Of a stretch of 64,000 nucleotides of DNA, positions 33,088 through 42,535 are shown in pieces. Source of the stretch: an uncultured Bacteroidales bacterium. Its GTDB lineage: Bacteria; Bacteroidota; Bacteroidia; Bacteroidales; Bacteroidaceae. The DNA lies in assembly GCA_902776455.1 (NCBI GenBank), contig CACYQI010000016.1:1-64000 (forward strand), in the 5' to 3' direction. The notes below the pieces were generated by a model. It was not told the origin of the DNA. It was given only the letters and a program-made list of their open reading frames with translations, and ran no database searches. A program made the translations under genes and the position numbers. How positions within the stretch are numbered: position 1 is the first letter of the stretch; every line of letters begins with the position of its first letter.

Positions 33088-35052
33088 ATGAAACGGTACA
33101 TACTCTTGCTGCTCTTTACCTGCCTAACCCAATGGCTGATGGCTGTTCCCGCGTTGAGAATCCGCCGCAGCGTAACGCTCGATGACGGACGTTCCGTAAT
33201 GGTGACGGCATTCGGCGACGAGGACTTCGACTATCTCCTGACCGATGACGGCGAGGTGGTGCTGGAGCAGGAAAACGTCTTTCATGCCACCGGGCTTACG
33301 CCCCAAGAATACCTGGCTACACTTCCCGCTCGCCCTCTCTATGCCCGCAGGAACGTGGGGAGCGTAAGCACAGCCCTCGTGAAACCTACTGGAACGAAGA
33401 AGATACCTGTCATCCTCGTGGCTTTCAAGGACAAGGCGTTCAGCGTGGCGCGTACCGAAAAGCGCGTGCAAGACTTCTTCAACATGCTCTTCAACGGCGA
33501 CGACATCGAAGCCGTTACGGGCAACAAAGGGAGCGTGCGACAGTACTTCATCGACCAGTCTGGCGGACAGTTCCAGCCCGAATTCGTCATCATTCCCCCT
33601 GTCCAGCTCGACAACAACTACGGCCACTATGGTGGCGACAAGGGAAACTCGAAGGACACGCTCTACTCCCGCTTCATTCACGACTCCTTCGCTAAGGCAA
33701 AGCCCCTTGTGGACGACTGGATGCAGTTCGACAACGACGGCAACGGCAAGGTCGATATGTGTGTCATCATCTTTGCAGGACTGGGACAGAACTACACAAA
33801 CAGCTACGGCGACAAGAGTACCATCTGGCCTAAGGAGATGCCCACTTCCTACGTAATCGACGGCATCACGCTCTCCGGCTGCTCCTCCAGCTCCGAACTG
33901 CGTCCCACTGCCGTCACCGACGGAGTCATCACCGGCACCCAAGCCGACGGCATCGGCGTCATCGTACACGAGATAAGCCACGCCATCGGACTGCCCGACC
34001 TCTACGACACGAACTACAAGGCCTTTGGCATGGACTTCTGGAGCGTCATGGACTACGGCATGTACACAAGGAGTTCGAAGTGGCCCGTCGGCTATACGGC
34101 CTACGAGCGCGAGTTCATGGGATGGCAGCAGACGGAGGTCGTCAACGAGCCTCGCACCCTCCAACTCCTTCCCTACGGCCAGGGAGGCAAGGGATACAAG
34201 CTGGTCAACGATGCCAACCCCAACGAGTACTACGTGTTGGACAACAGGCAGGCCGTAGATTGGGACTGGGGCGTGTGCAGCAATCGCGGACACGGCATGC
34301 TGGTGATGCACGTCGATTACGTTTTAGGCGCTTGGACAAGCAATTGCGTGAACACCGACCCTAACCATCAACGCATGACCATCATTCCCGCCAACGGCAA
34401 ACTCATCGGCTCCAATAACTACAAGACGAAAGAGGAATGGCAGGAAAGCCTGCAAGGCAATCCCTATCCGGGCATCACCGGCAACCACGAGCTGACGGAC
34501 GATTCCAAGCCCGCCAGTCTGGTCTTCAAGGGGACGTATATGGGCAAGCCGCTCTACGACATAGAAGAGAGCGAAGACGGCATCGTTACCGTCAAAGTGA
34601 TGCCTCTGGGCACGCTCGAAGCTCCCAGCGGACTGGCAGTCGAGGAAGAGCAGCCTCTCTCTGCGACAGCCGTTTGGGAAGCAGTAGAGGAAGCCGAGCT
34701 TTACAACCTGCAGCTATGGCGCGACGGCGAACAGGTGCTCAGGGAAGACAGCATCGGCGGCACTTCCTTCCGGCTGAACGACTTGGAGCCTGATGTCAAC
34801 TATACGTTCACCGTCCAAGCTATCAGCAACCGCTATCGCAACAGCGAATGGACAGAGAGCGAACCCTTCCGGGCCACGCCCGATGCCATCTCCGAGATTA
34901 CCATAAGCTCGGAATTGGTGCGCATCTACGACATGAACGGACGTTTCGTAGGCGAGTGCTTTGCCGATGAACTCCATCGCTTCTCGCTCCGCCGAGGCAT
35001 CTACGTCATCCGTCGCCCCAACGGAAAGATAAAGAAGATAATGATTCCATGA
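33088..35052 (+). CDS. Secreted M6 family metalloprotease with type IX sorting tail
   Basis: Zinc protease related to immune inhibitor A. The signal peptide is MKRYILLLLFTCLTQWLMA. The prodomain is about residues 30-105. The catalytic domain contains HEISHAIGLPD (His294, Glu295, His298), then FGMDFWSVMDYG. A fibronectin type III-like region (about 510-600) follows. The C-terminal part VRIYDMNGRFVGECFA to RGIYVIRRPNGKIKKIMIP fits a type A sorting domain of the type IX secretion system, so it is probably exported to the cell surface. The start at 33088 is set by the promoter box. Its TGA overlaps the next ATG by 4 bp, so the two M6 genes are co-translated. Confidence 0.92.
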   Translation: MKRYILLLLFTCLTQWLMAVPALRIRRSVTLDDGRSVMVTAFGDEDFDYLLTDDGEVVLEQENVFHATGLTPQEYLATLPARPLYARRNVGSVSTALVKPTGTKKIPVILVAFKDKAFSVARTEKRVQDFFNMLFNGDDIEAVTGNKGSVRQYFIDQSGGQFQPEFVIIPPVQLDNNYGHYGGDKGNSKDTLYSRFIHDSFAKAKPLVDDWMQFDNDGNGKVDMCVIIFAGLGQNYTNSYGDKSTIWPKEMPTSYVIDGITLSGCSSSSELRPTAVTDGVITGTQADGIGVIVHEISHAIGLPDLYDTNYKAFGMDFWSVMDYGMYTRSSKWPVGYTAYEREFMGWQQTEVVNEPRTLQLLPYGQGGKGYKLVNDANPNEYYVLDNRQAVDWDWGVCSNRGHGMLVMHVDYVLGAWTSNCVNTDPNHQRMTIIPANGKLIGSNNYKTKEEWQESLQGNPYPGITGNHELTDDSKPASLVFKGTYMGKPLYDIEESEDGIVTVKVMPLGTLEAPSGLAVEEEQPLSATAVWEAVEEAELYNLQLWRDGEQVLREDSIGGTSFRLNDLEPDVNYTFTVQAISNRYRNSEWTESEPFRATPDAISEITISSELVRIYDMNGRFVGECFADELHRFSLRRGIYVIRRPNGKIKKIMIP

Positions 35053-36815
35053 AAAGGATTTTTCCCATATTCCTCATAAGTCTCTATGCTTTGATAGCAA
35101 CAGCCGTACCGGCAAAGCGGGAACGCTGTCTGCTTACGCTTGCCGACGGTACTACCATCGAAGCCACCTCGATGGGCGACGAGTTGATGCACTTCTATCT
35201 CTCCGATGATGGCCGCCCGCTTCTGTGCGACAACGAAGGAATCGCCCATTTCGTGGAAGCCGACTCCATCCTGCAACGAAGGGAAGCAAAAGCAAGCAAA
35301 CGGCGGGCTGCCAGAGCCAAACGAATGGCTTCCCGACGAAAAAAGGTCAGCGAGACCATGACCGGAAGCAAGCCCGGACTGGTCATCCTCATCCAGTTCC
35401 CCGACGTCCCCTTCCGCTTCACCCAGAACGCGTTCCATCGCTTCTTCAACGAAAAAGGCTATCAGGACGACATCAACTTCGGTTCCGTCCGCGACTATTT
35501 CCTCGATGCCAGCTACGGACAGTTCGAATTCACCTTCGACATCATCGGCCCAATCACCATGAGCCAGCCGCTATCCTATTACGGCGGCAACAACGCCAAC
35601 GGCGACGACAAGCATCCAGCCGTCATGGTGGCCGAAGCCATAAAGATGATAGATGACGAAGTGGACTTCTCGCAATACGACTGGGACGGCGACAACGTGG
35701 TGGAACAAGTGTTCGTCGTGCATTCCGGCTACGACGAAGCACAAAGCCGAGTACGTAACGACATCTGGTCGCATGCTTGGACACTCACCGAAGCCGTGGC
35801 AGAAGGCGACGGCAACGGTCCCGTCATGGCCGATGGCGTCTATATCGACAGCTATGCCACAAGCAGCGAGCTGCGCGGCAGGTCGGGAACCGAAATGGCG
35901 GGCATCGGCACAGCCTGCCACGAATTCTCCCATTGCTTCGGACTCCCCGATTTCTACGACACACAGGGCTACAGCTTCGGCATGTACTCATGGGACATCA
36001 TGGACTACGGCGAGTACAATGGCGAAGGAGGAACGCCAGCAGGCTTCACCAGCTACGAGCGCATGTTTTGCGGATGGCTGCAACCCATCGAACTTGCCGA
36101 ACCAACCTTCGTCACCGATATGCCCGCCATCACCTCGCAGCCCATCGCCTACATCTTGAGAAACAGCGGGAACGAGAACGAATACTACCTGCTCGAAAAC
36201 CGTCAGCTGGAAGCTTGGGACAAGTACCTCGACGGACATGGCCTCATCGTCCTCCACGTCGATTACGACAGCGATGCCTGGCAGTTCAACACCGTCAACG
36301 TCAACCGAAACCACCAGCGCATGACCATCGTTCCAGCCGACAACAGACTCTACCACATCGACCTTCCGGGCGACCCTTGGCCCGGTCAGACAGGTGCAAC
36401 GGAACTCTCCGACGCCACCCTTCCCGCTTGGGGACTCTACTACGATACAGCCGAGGGCGACAAACTGATGAACCACTCCCTCTCCGAGATAACCGAACAC
36501 GAAAACGGCCACATCAGCTTCACCTTCGACGAAGAAGCCCTCGGCATCGAGGAAATGGAAAGTGGAAAGTGGAAAATTGAAAATGGAAAATGGAAAGTTG
36601 AAAGTGGTCAAATCGTAAATCGTAAATCGTCAAATAGTCAAATGGTAAATGGTAAATGGTCAAATGGTAAATGCTTTGATCTCAGCGGCCGCCAAATCGT
36701 AAATCGTAAATCGTCAAATAGTCAAATGGTAAATGGTAAATGGTCAAATGGTAAATGTTCAGGTTCTTCACTCTTTATCATCAACGGCAGGAAGTATCTG
36801 ATTCCGCTTGAATAG
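35049..36815 (+). CDS. Secreted M6 family metalloprotease with repeat-invaded sorting tail
   Basis: Second M6 protease, a diverged paralogue of the upstream one. The signal peptide is MKRIFPIFLISLYALIATAV. A basic segment (RREAKASKRRAARAKRMASR) in the prodomain may be a processing site. The catalytic motif is HEFSHCFGLPD (His291), then FGMYSWDIMDYGEY. The C-terminal sorting domain (FDLSGRQ to SLFIINGRKYLIPLE) is interrupted by repeat DNA at 36556-36764. This encodes GKWKIENGKWKVESG and two copies of QIVNRKSSNSQMVNGKWSNG, kept in frame. Whether secretion survives this is unknown. The gene overlaps its partner by 4 bp. Confidence 0.9.
   Translation: MKRIFPIFLISLYALIATAVPAKRERCLLTLADGTTIEATSMGDELMHFYLSDDGRPLLCDNEGIAHFVEADSILQRREAKASKRRAARAKRMASRRKKVSETMTGSKPGLVILIQFPDVPFRFTQNAFHRFFNEKGYQDDINFGSVRDYFLDASYGQFEFTFDIIGPITMSQPLSYYGGNNANGDDKHPAVMVAEAIKMIDDEVDFSQYDWDGDNVVEQVFVVHSGYDEAQSRVRNDIWSHAWTLTEAVAEGDGNGPVMADGVYIDSYATSSELRGRSGTEMAGIGTACHEFSHCFGLPDFYDTQGYSFGMYSWDIMDYGEYNGEGGTPAGFTSYERMFCGWLQPIELAEPTFVTDMPAITSQPIAYILRNSGNENEYYLLENRQLEAWDKYLDGHGLIVLHVDYDSDAWQFNTVNVNRNHQRMTIVPADNRLYHIDLPGDPWPGQTGATELSDATLPAWGLYYDTAEGDKLMNHSLSEITEHENGHISFTFDEEALGIEEMESGKWKIENGKWKVESGQIVNRKSSNSQMVNGKWSNGKCFDLSGRQIVNRKSSNSQMVNGKWSNGKCSGSSLFIINGRKYLIPLE
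36556..36764. repeat. In-frame heptad repeats in an M6 protease sorting tail
   Basis: AAATGGAAAATGGAAAG-type heptads (36556-36604), then two copies of an AATCGTA/AATGGTA block separated by TTTGATCTCAGCGGCCG. The second gene at 36980 has the same block next to the same TTTGATCTCAGCGGCCG. Confidence 0.82.
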
Positions 36816-36979
36816 TTAGGTTATTCATGTTTCGGAAGTAAAAGCCTCTCCCCATCCCTCTCAAGACCCTCTCCAAGGCTATCGTCCAGCATGAAGTGCT
36901 TTACTTCCAGCCAGCAACGCTGGCGTAACTTCCTATTTAACTTCATATTATAACTCCCGAAACTAAAAGTAGGTTACAC

Positions 36980-38875
36980 ATGAAAAGGAAACTCCTGTCT
37001 TTCTGCCTTTCGGCTCTATTCCTGAGCATCAACGCCGCTACCGTAGCCCACTACAACGGCAGCCGCATCTACTGGGATTCCCGAGTTCCAGTCACCGTCT
37101 TCAATGGAGGCGGCTACGGACGACTCATCCAGCTCGCCGACGGTCGCCTGATGGCATGCTGCGAGAGCGGAGGCATCAAAATATGCTTTTCCAACAATCA
37201 AGGCAAGAGCTGGACAGAGCCGAGGCTCATCGCCCCCAACGCCAACAACACCCCCAACTGCGTGCCCGACCTCGTTCAGCTTGCCGACGGCACCATCCTC
37301 GTAGCCTACAATCCGCGTCCCTCCACTCCCTATACCGAAGACCGACGCTTCGGCATACGTCTCAGGCGAAGCACCACGGGTGGCAAGACATGGTCCGACG
37401 AAATCTTCGTCTATGATGCCGACTACACCTTCGAGAACGGCTGCTGGGAACCATCCTTCCTCCAACTGCCAAGTGGTGAGCTGCAACTCTACTTCGCCGA
37501 CGAAAGTCCCTACACCCAAAGCGGCGAACAGCAGATATCCATGTGCCGCAGCTTCGACGGCGGACTCACCTGGACAGCTCCCAAGCGCATCTCCTTCCGC
37601 AGCGGCTTTCGCGACGGAATGCCCGTACCCATACTGCTCAGCGACAGCAAGACCATTGTCGTCGCCATCGAGGACAACGGCTGGAGCGGCATAGGCGACT
37701 TCGTGCCTACAACCGTCCGCACCACCATCACCAACAACTGGAAGGACGACTACTACATCAGCGGCACCAGCAGCCAGCGGAGCCGCAGCATCAACTACGA
37801 CTACTGCCCCATCGCCAAAGGCGGAGCACCCTACCTGCGCGTCCTGCCCAGCGGCGAAACCGTACTCTCCCATCAATCGACCTTCGGCGACGGCGACAAC
37901 ATGAAGATGTACGTCTATGTAGGAAACAAAACGGCAAAGGACTTCAAAGCCATGTCCCGCCCCTTCTATCAGGGGACAACCAAAGGCAGCTGGTGGAACT
38001 CCCTCGCAGTCATCGACACAGGCATCGTCGTAGCCGTAGGAGGACTGGACGGAAAGATAGTCATGACGAAAGGCTATCCCATGAAGCAGTTCGTCGTCCC
38101 CTTCGGCACCCAGCTCACCGACGGACACCTCACCTCCGAGGACAGCTACCTCACCTCCAACGCACGGCAAGTGCCGATGGGTTCCCAGACGGGCACCTTT
38201 GCCTATACCGACTTCTGCTACGACTTCGACCGTCTCTACATCACCTGCCTCGTCTATCGTCGCAACGCCCGCTCGCAGCAGCCCTTCCCCGACGGCATCA
38301 ACTTCTACGTCGAGAGCAAAGGAGCCAGCACCGACGGCCTTCTCCCGACTTCCTACCGCTTCAGCATGCTGCCCGACGGCACGCTCACCGTAGCTCGAGG
38401 CAGCAGTAGCGGCTGGACCCCCTGCGACATTCCCGACGCACAGGCAGCCAGCTACCTCACCAGCTCCAACTATCGGTTGGAACTGGCCATCCCATGGACA
38501 GCCATCGGCCTCCCTTCCGCTCCCATCGGAGAGAAGCTGAGCGTCAATCTCGAGATACTCAGCGGCGACGGCACACAACAACTCGTGGAGAGCATCCCCG
38601 ACGCCTCGCCCACCAAGCCCGCCACATGGGTACTGCTCAACCTCCTCGAACCCGACCCCACAGGCATAGAGGAAGTTGAAAATGGAAAGGACCCCCTAAC
38701 CCCCTTTAGGGGGAACAAATGGAAAATTGAAAATGGAAAATGGAAAGTTGAAAGTGGCCAAATCGTAAATCGTAAATCGTCAAATAGTAAATGTTTTGAT
38801 CTCAGCGGCCGAATGGTCAAACGTCAATTGCCAAAGGGCTTTTACGTAGTCGGCAGCAAGAAAGTCGTTTTTTAG
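36980..38875 (+). CDS. Secreted Asp-box beta-propeller glycosidase (sialidase fold)
   Basis: A 631-residue exported protein with signal peptide MKRKLLSFCLSALFLSINA. Three Asp-box motifs mark a six-bladed propeller: SNNQGKSWT (about residue 70), STTGGKTWS (130) and SFDGGLTWT (190). An acidic residue in CVPDLVQ and ENGCWEPSF may be catalytic. GH33 sialidases and GH93 arabinanases share this fold and I cannot separate them. Residues about 430-560 look like a CBM9/DOMON-type domain (LELAIPWTAIGLPS). The C-terminus CFDLSGRMVKRQLPKGFYVV is a type IX sorting tail. It is preceded by repeat-encoded DPLTPFRGNKWKIENGKW and VESGQIVNRKSSNSK, as in the neighbouring protease. Confidence 0.82.
   Translation: MKRKLLSFCLSALFLSINAATVAHYNGSRIYWDSRVPVTVFNGGGYGRLIQLADGRLMACCESGGIKICFSNNQGKSWTEPRLIAPNANNTPNCVPDLVQLADGTILVAYNPRPSTPYTEDRRFGIRLRRSTTGGKTWSDEIFVYDADYTFENGCWEPSFLQLPSGELQLYFADESPYTQSGEQQISMCRSFDGGLTWTAPKRISFRSGFRDGMPVPILLSDSKTIVVAIEDNGWSGIGDFVPTTVRTTITNNWKDDYYISGTSSQRSRSINYDYCPIAKGGAPYLRVLPSGETVLSHQSTFGDGDNMKMYVYVGNKTAKDFKAMSRPFYQGTTKGSWWNSLAVIDTGIVVAVGGLDGKIVMTKGYPMKQFVVPFGTQLTDGHLTSEDSYLTSNARQVPMGSQTGTFAYTDFCYDFDRLYITCLVYRRNARSQQPFPDGINFYVESKGASTDGLLPTSYRFSMLPDGTLTVARGSSSGWTPCDIPDAQAASYLTSSNYRLELAIPWTAIGLPSAPIGEKLSVNLEILSGDGTQQLVESIPDASPTKPATWVLLNLLEPDPTGIEEVENGKDPLTPFRGNKWKIENGKWKVESGQIVNRKSSNSKCFDLSGRMVKRQLPKGFYVVGSKKVVF
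38672..38790. repeat. In-frame palindrome and heptad repeats in the Asp-box gene
   Basis: GGACCCCCTAACCCCCTTTA (palindrome family), then AAATGGAAAATGGAAAG heptads, then AAATCGTAAATCGTAAATCG next to TTTGATCTCAGCGGCCG. Confidence 0.8.
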
Positions 38876-38910
38876 ATGAAAAAGTCCTGTAAAGACTAAA
38901 AGCCCTTAGG

Positions 38911-39073
38911 AGAGTGTGTCAAAATACAATAGAAGACACAAAAGACCCCCTCTAAGAGGGAGTGCCTTAGTTAGCGATAACGGATTACACGGATTACCCG
39001 GATTCTCTTTTTGCTGATTGTCAGCAAAAGTTAAATCCGGGTAATCCGTAATTCGTTGTTTTTAATAATAATG
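38911..39073. repeat. Degraded MITE-like copy with GC-rich insert
   Basis: Left end GAGTGTGTCAAAATACAAT as at 21727, then a short GACCCCCTCTAAGAGGGAG palindrome. ACACGGATT nonamers follow, with complementary AATCCG copies around CTGATTGTCAGC. The right terminus is lost. The remainder of 38876-39217 shows no gene. Confidence 0.55.
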
Positions 39074-39217
39074 ACTGTTGTTGTCCGCTCAATTTGGACT
39101 AAAAGGCCATTGGGATGTCAGCTCTGGGCATTGCCCTGTGTTGATGAAGCAGACAGAGAATGCGCCCTAAGGGGGCAAAAGCTTGGAAAACTGATTGTGA
39201 TGTGACTCCCTGGCGGT

Positions 39218-41326
39218 TCACCAGATGTCTTCCGGGTGTTCTGGGTTGTCGTAGATTTCCTTTGGGCAGTACTCGATGTGGTCCATGTAGAACTCGGCCG
39301 TTTCTGTGTCGAGCACGGACTTCATCTTCAGATAGTATGTCTTATCGGGGTCGAGCGTTTGACGGGTGATGATGCGGCGCACAATGTTGCGGTTGACGTT
39401 GGCTCGGGCAGTGGTGCCGGGGTTTTTGAGAATGAGGATGCTCTCTTCTCCCTTCATGAAGCCGCAGTTGCGCATCTGTTTGTCGGCTTCGGCATCTGCG
39501 TCGTCGTCGTTGCCAGTGTCTTCTATCCAACCTGTAATGGGGTTGGCTCCGCCAAGAGTCAGATTGACGGGAATGCCGGCGGCGGGCATTGCGTCAATCC
39601 TGTCGCCAAAGTAGAATTGTGCCACACCACGGTCGCTATTGGTGAGGATGCGGTAGCGCACTTCGTATGTGCCGCGTTTCGGGACTGGTGGCAGAGTGAA
39701 GATGAGTTCCCAGCGGCCTACGCATTTCACCTCATCGCCGCAGAGACTGCCGAACTTCAGTCCGTAGGCATTGTAATAGACGAAGGTTGAGCCTTCGTTG
39801 ATGCTGAGGTTTCCGATGTATTTGTACTCGGCATCATCGGGGAAGTGCACCCATTGGTGGGGTGCGTCGGCGAGGGGAACGCGGCGGATGTCGTTGTTCA
39901 TCACTTCGGGGAAGAAGCTCATGCAGTCCATTCGGATGCGTGTCCGGGCAAGGTTGTTGCGCGTCTCTTCGTCGTAGGCAATGGGGGCGTTTATCTCGTA
40001 GAGGTAGCCGTTGAGTGCCGTCCGCTTGTCCAGGTCGTCGTCTTCACGCATCACCCTTGCCCCTACCTTGTCCGGGTCGCAGCCAATCTCATGCCCGCTG
40101 CCATGCCGTCCGTTGTCGTGGATGGGGAAACGGTTGAGATAGACGCCATCCGATTCGAGGCTTTCGTACAGCTTGAGCAGGCGTCGTTTGCCCATCGTGA
40201 CGTAGTATTCCATGACAGGGATTGAGAGTTTGCCGGGCGAACCTACGTAGTCGTACCCCTTTTCGTTGTAGTGGAAGACGAGGCGGTCGGGCGCAAGCTT
40301 GAAGGGAAGAATGTGGTAGGTGGTCCATTGGTAGAGCAGGTTCGATGGCTTCTTGAACTCTGTACTGGGAATGGCTTCGGGATAGTATCCTCCGGCCTCC
40401 ACCCATGCCTGCACGTCCTCGGGCGTTATGTCCTCGGCGGGCTTGCCGATGGCTTGCTGCCAGAACTCGTCGGATTCGGCAAAGATGGTGAAACCGTACT
40501 TCCTGTGTTCGGGGGCGTAGGAATAGCCGCCCGTCATTGTGGCAAGGCCGTTGGCAGGTGTCCTCTCTTCAATCATGCCTGTCAGGTAGAGTTGCTCATA
40601 GACTTCATCCCTAATCTTTGAGAGTGTGTCGAGCAGACCGCAAGCCTGTATCATCTTTGCCATCACCAGGAATTTGCCTTTCGCCTCGCCTTCGAGGTAT
40701 TCTTTCAGAATGGTGGCCAGCGAAACCTCACGCGGCGCAATGACTCTTTCCATTTGATGAATCACACCGTTTATGGTTCGGATGTCGCGGTTGCGTATGC
40801 TGATGGGGTATTTGCGGTTGATGTAGATGCTGTCAGGGTCTTTTGGACGGTAGACGCTCAGGCGCATGTCGTTCATGTTGGGGCGGCTGAACTCGCCGTT
40901 GTTCTTTTGAGGAAAGGACGTTGTCTCGTAGTATTCCTCGTCGCCACCGTCGATGATGCTGTTATAGACAATGACCCGGACGATGCTGTCCTTCAGCTTG
41001 TCACTCCGGAAGCTGTCCCAAGACGGTTCTTCGATAAGGCCTGCCTCCACCTGTTCCTGCAGGAAAATGTCGATGGCCTCGTTGGTCGGGGCAAAGCAAG
41101 TGTAATGGCCGCGGGCGCTCAGGAGCTGGAAGACTGTGCTTTCGCTGCGGGGACTGATAGGCACGAGCTGCAGGAGCTTCACATATTCGTTGTAGTCCTC
41201 ATGCTTCTGCAAGTAGCTGAGCACCGTTTCCTCCTTGAACACATAGCGCGCGGAGGTGTCGATGTCCTCTGTGCAACCGAGCAGGACAAAGACCAAGATA
41301 ATGACGCTGGAAACAATTTTTTTCAC
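39218..41326 (-). CDS. Fasciclin-domain outer-membrane lipoprotein
   Basis: A 702-residue lipoprotein (signal MKKIVSSVIILVFVLLGC, lipobox LLGC). Two fasciclin-like domains are seen. The first has FQLLSARGHYTCFAPTNEAI and INGVIHQMERVIAP. The second starts about residue 205 (TILKEYLEGEAKGKFLVMAK). The C-terminal third looks like a beta-rich carbohydrate-binding module. Such proteins often accompany SusC/SusD glycan loci in Bacteroidetes, but no SusC/D pair lies here. I chose the GTG at 41326 because the longer TTG frame start at 41362 overlaps the probable promoter ACTTTG. Confidence 0.82.
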   Translation of the reverse strand: MKKIVSSVIILVFVLLGCTEDIDTSARYVFKEETVLSYLQKHEDYNEYVKLLQLVPISPRSESTVFQLLSARGHYTCFAPTNEAIDIFLQEQVEAGLIEEPSWDSFRSDKLKDSIVRVIVYNSIIDGGDEEYYETTSFPQKNNGEFSRPNMNDMRLSVYRPKDPDSIYINRKYPISIRNRDIRTINGVIHQMERVIAPREVSLATILKEYLEGEAKGKFLVMAKMIQACGLLDTLSKIRDEVYEQLYLTGMIEERTPANGLATMTGGYSYAPEHRKYGFTIFAESDEFWQQAIGKPAEDITPEDVQAWVEAGGYYPEAIPSTEFKKPSNLLYQWTTYHILPFKLAPDRLVFHYNEKGYDYVGSPGKLSIPVMEYYVTMGKRRLLKLYESLESDGVYLNRFPIHDNGRHGSGHEIGCDPDKVGARVMREDDDLDKRTALNGYLYEINAPIAYDEETRNNLARTRIRMDCMSFFPEVMNNDIRRVPLADAPHQWVHFPDDAEYKYIGNLSINEGSTFVYYNAYGLKFGSLCGDEVKCVGRWELIFTLPPVPKRGTYEVRYRILTNSDRGVAQFYFGDRIDAMPAAGIPVNLTLGGANPITGWIEDTGNDDDADAEADKQMRNCGFMKGEESILILKNPGTTARANVNRNIVRRIITRQTLDPDKTYYLKMKSVLDTETAEFYMDHIEYCPKEIYDNPEHPEDIW

Positions 41327-41407
41327 GACAAATGTTGCTAAAGTGTAATGTTTTCGCTGCAAAGTAACGAAAAAGTATCAAGATATGCAAACTTTTTGCA
41401 AACAAAA

Positions 41408-41940
41408 TGTATGAAAAAGCGCCTAACGCAGTATTTCTATGACTTCAAGGTCGCTAAAGGAACCGTTATCTACGGTGAATCGAACAAGAGTGCGAACCTG
41501 ATGCCATCCTTGCAGGCCTGCGGCTCCGCCCTTTTTGGTATAGAAAGTAATTTTGTAGAAGAGCATCCTAATCTGGTGAGAGAGTATGAGGAAGGAAATG
41601 ATTTTGATAAAGAAAAAGAGATTAAGCTTTATACTAATGATAAGGCAGGGAAGAGTGGAAGCACCATAAGTCCGTCGATGACGCCCGCACCATCAACGAC
41701 ATCCTCAACAGGCAGCAACTGCGTCAGCAGATGACCGAAAGCGACCGCGAAGCCATTGCCCGTGCTCATCGCGATGCCGAGCGCCGCACACTATGGGAGC
41801 GCATCACACGCTCGAACCATAAGGACGTGACTTTCTACAAAGGCCTGCTGCTGGAATATACCCGCAACTTGCTCTATGTGATGCGCGAGGACTTCCTCGA
41901 GGAAGTGAAAGGCCGCGACATAGAGGGCAAACCCTGCTGA
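41408..41940 (+). pseudogene. Unrecognised gene remnant, two frames
   Basis: An ATG at 41408 opens MKKRLTQYFYDFKVAKGTVI and runs to about 41640. Beyond that its frame turns into low-complexity Ser/Thr/Pro (SPSMTPAPSTTSSTG). A second frame, coding EEWKHHKSVDDARTINDILN and continuing past 41731 to KGRDIEGKPC at 41940, looks like genuine helical protein but has three stops just before 41650. The two halves may be parts of one damaged gene or of two. I do not recognise the family. Similar mixed-frame debris is common beside mobile DNA. Confidence 0.4.
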
Positions 41941-41986
41941 TAGCCTACAGACAAAGGGAAGGTCGTGTGCCGAGTCTGTAAATGCC

Positions 41987-42533
41987 TCAGTCTTTAGGGT
42001 AAAGCTTCTTGAAGACTTCTGTCAGCGACTCCACCTCGGGCAGCAATGCCTTCAGCTCCTCTTCGTCCTGATTCTTGACAGCCGTCATGGCTTTTTCCAA
42101 CACATCTGTCAGCCTCTTGCAGTTGCTTCCGCTATCGGGCGACCATATCGTGGCAACACGAATACTGTTCCCAAAGAAGTATGTGGTTCCGTCGCATCAA
42201 TGCCGTGGCTCGGTCTGTCTTGACTTCGATAGACTCTAACTTCAGTTTCGGTTCATCCGGCCCGGCTTCCTTGTTCACCACGCATCGCTTCACCTGCAAG
42301 CGTCCGCTTTCCCCTTTGCGGCTAAACACATACAGTGCAGAGGGGAAGTCTTCCATGGGAGTGGGGAACTTGAGCATCTGTTGGCTTGCCTTTTTAGAAA
42401 GCCAAGTCCCAAATTCCTTTTCTCCCCACAGCTCCTGCTCTATTTGCGTCATGGGCTCCAGTCTGCTCTGAGCCTGTGCGCCAATGGCTGCCGCCATCAG
42501 CAACGTCATTAATGTAATAATTCGCTTTTTCAT
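41987..42533 (-). pseudogene. Exported small protein with a frameshift
   Basis: The N-terminal frame (MKKRIITLMTLLMAAAIGAQ, signal peptide) runs to KTDRATALM near 42195. From there a neighbouring frame continues as coherent protein: DGTTYFFGNSIRVATIWSPD, then KRLTDVLEKAMTAVKNQDEE and VESLTEVFKKLYPKD, stop at 41987. The natural product would be about 180 residues. One base too many, or two missing, near 42190-42196 breaks it. It is third in the cluster after the sigma and anti-sigma genes (2 bp after the anti-sigma stop). Function unknown. Confidence 0.65.
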
Positions 42534-42535
42534 AT

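Noticed and set aside
35195..35449. Small frames antisense to the M6 proteases
   Set aside because: They overlap conserved protease codons and show no domain of their own.
37016..38581. 521-codon frame opposite the Asp-box glycosidase
   Set aside because: Shadow. The Asp boxes and signal peptide are on the + strand.
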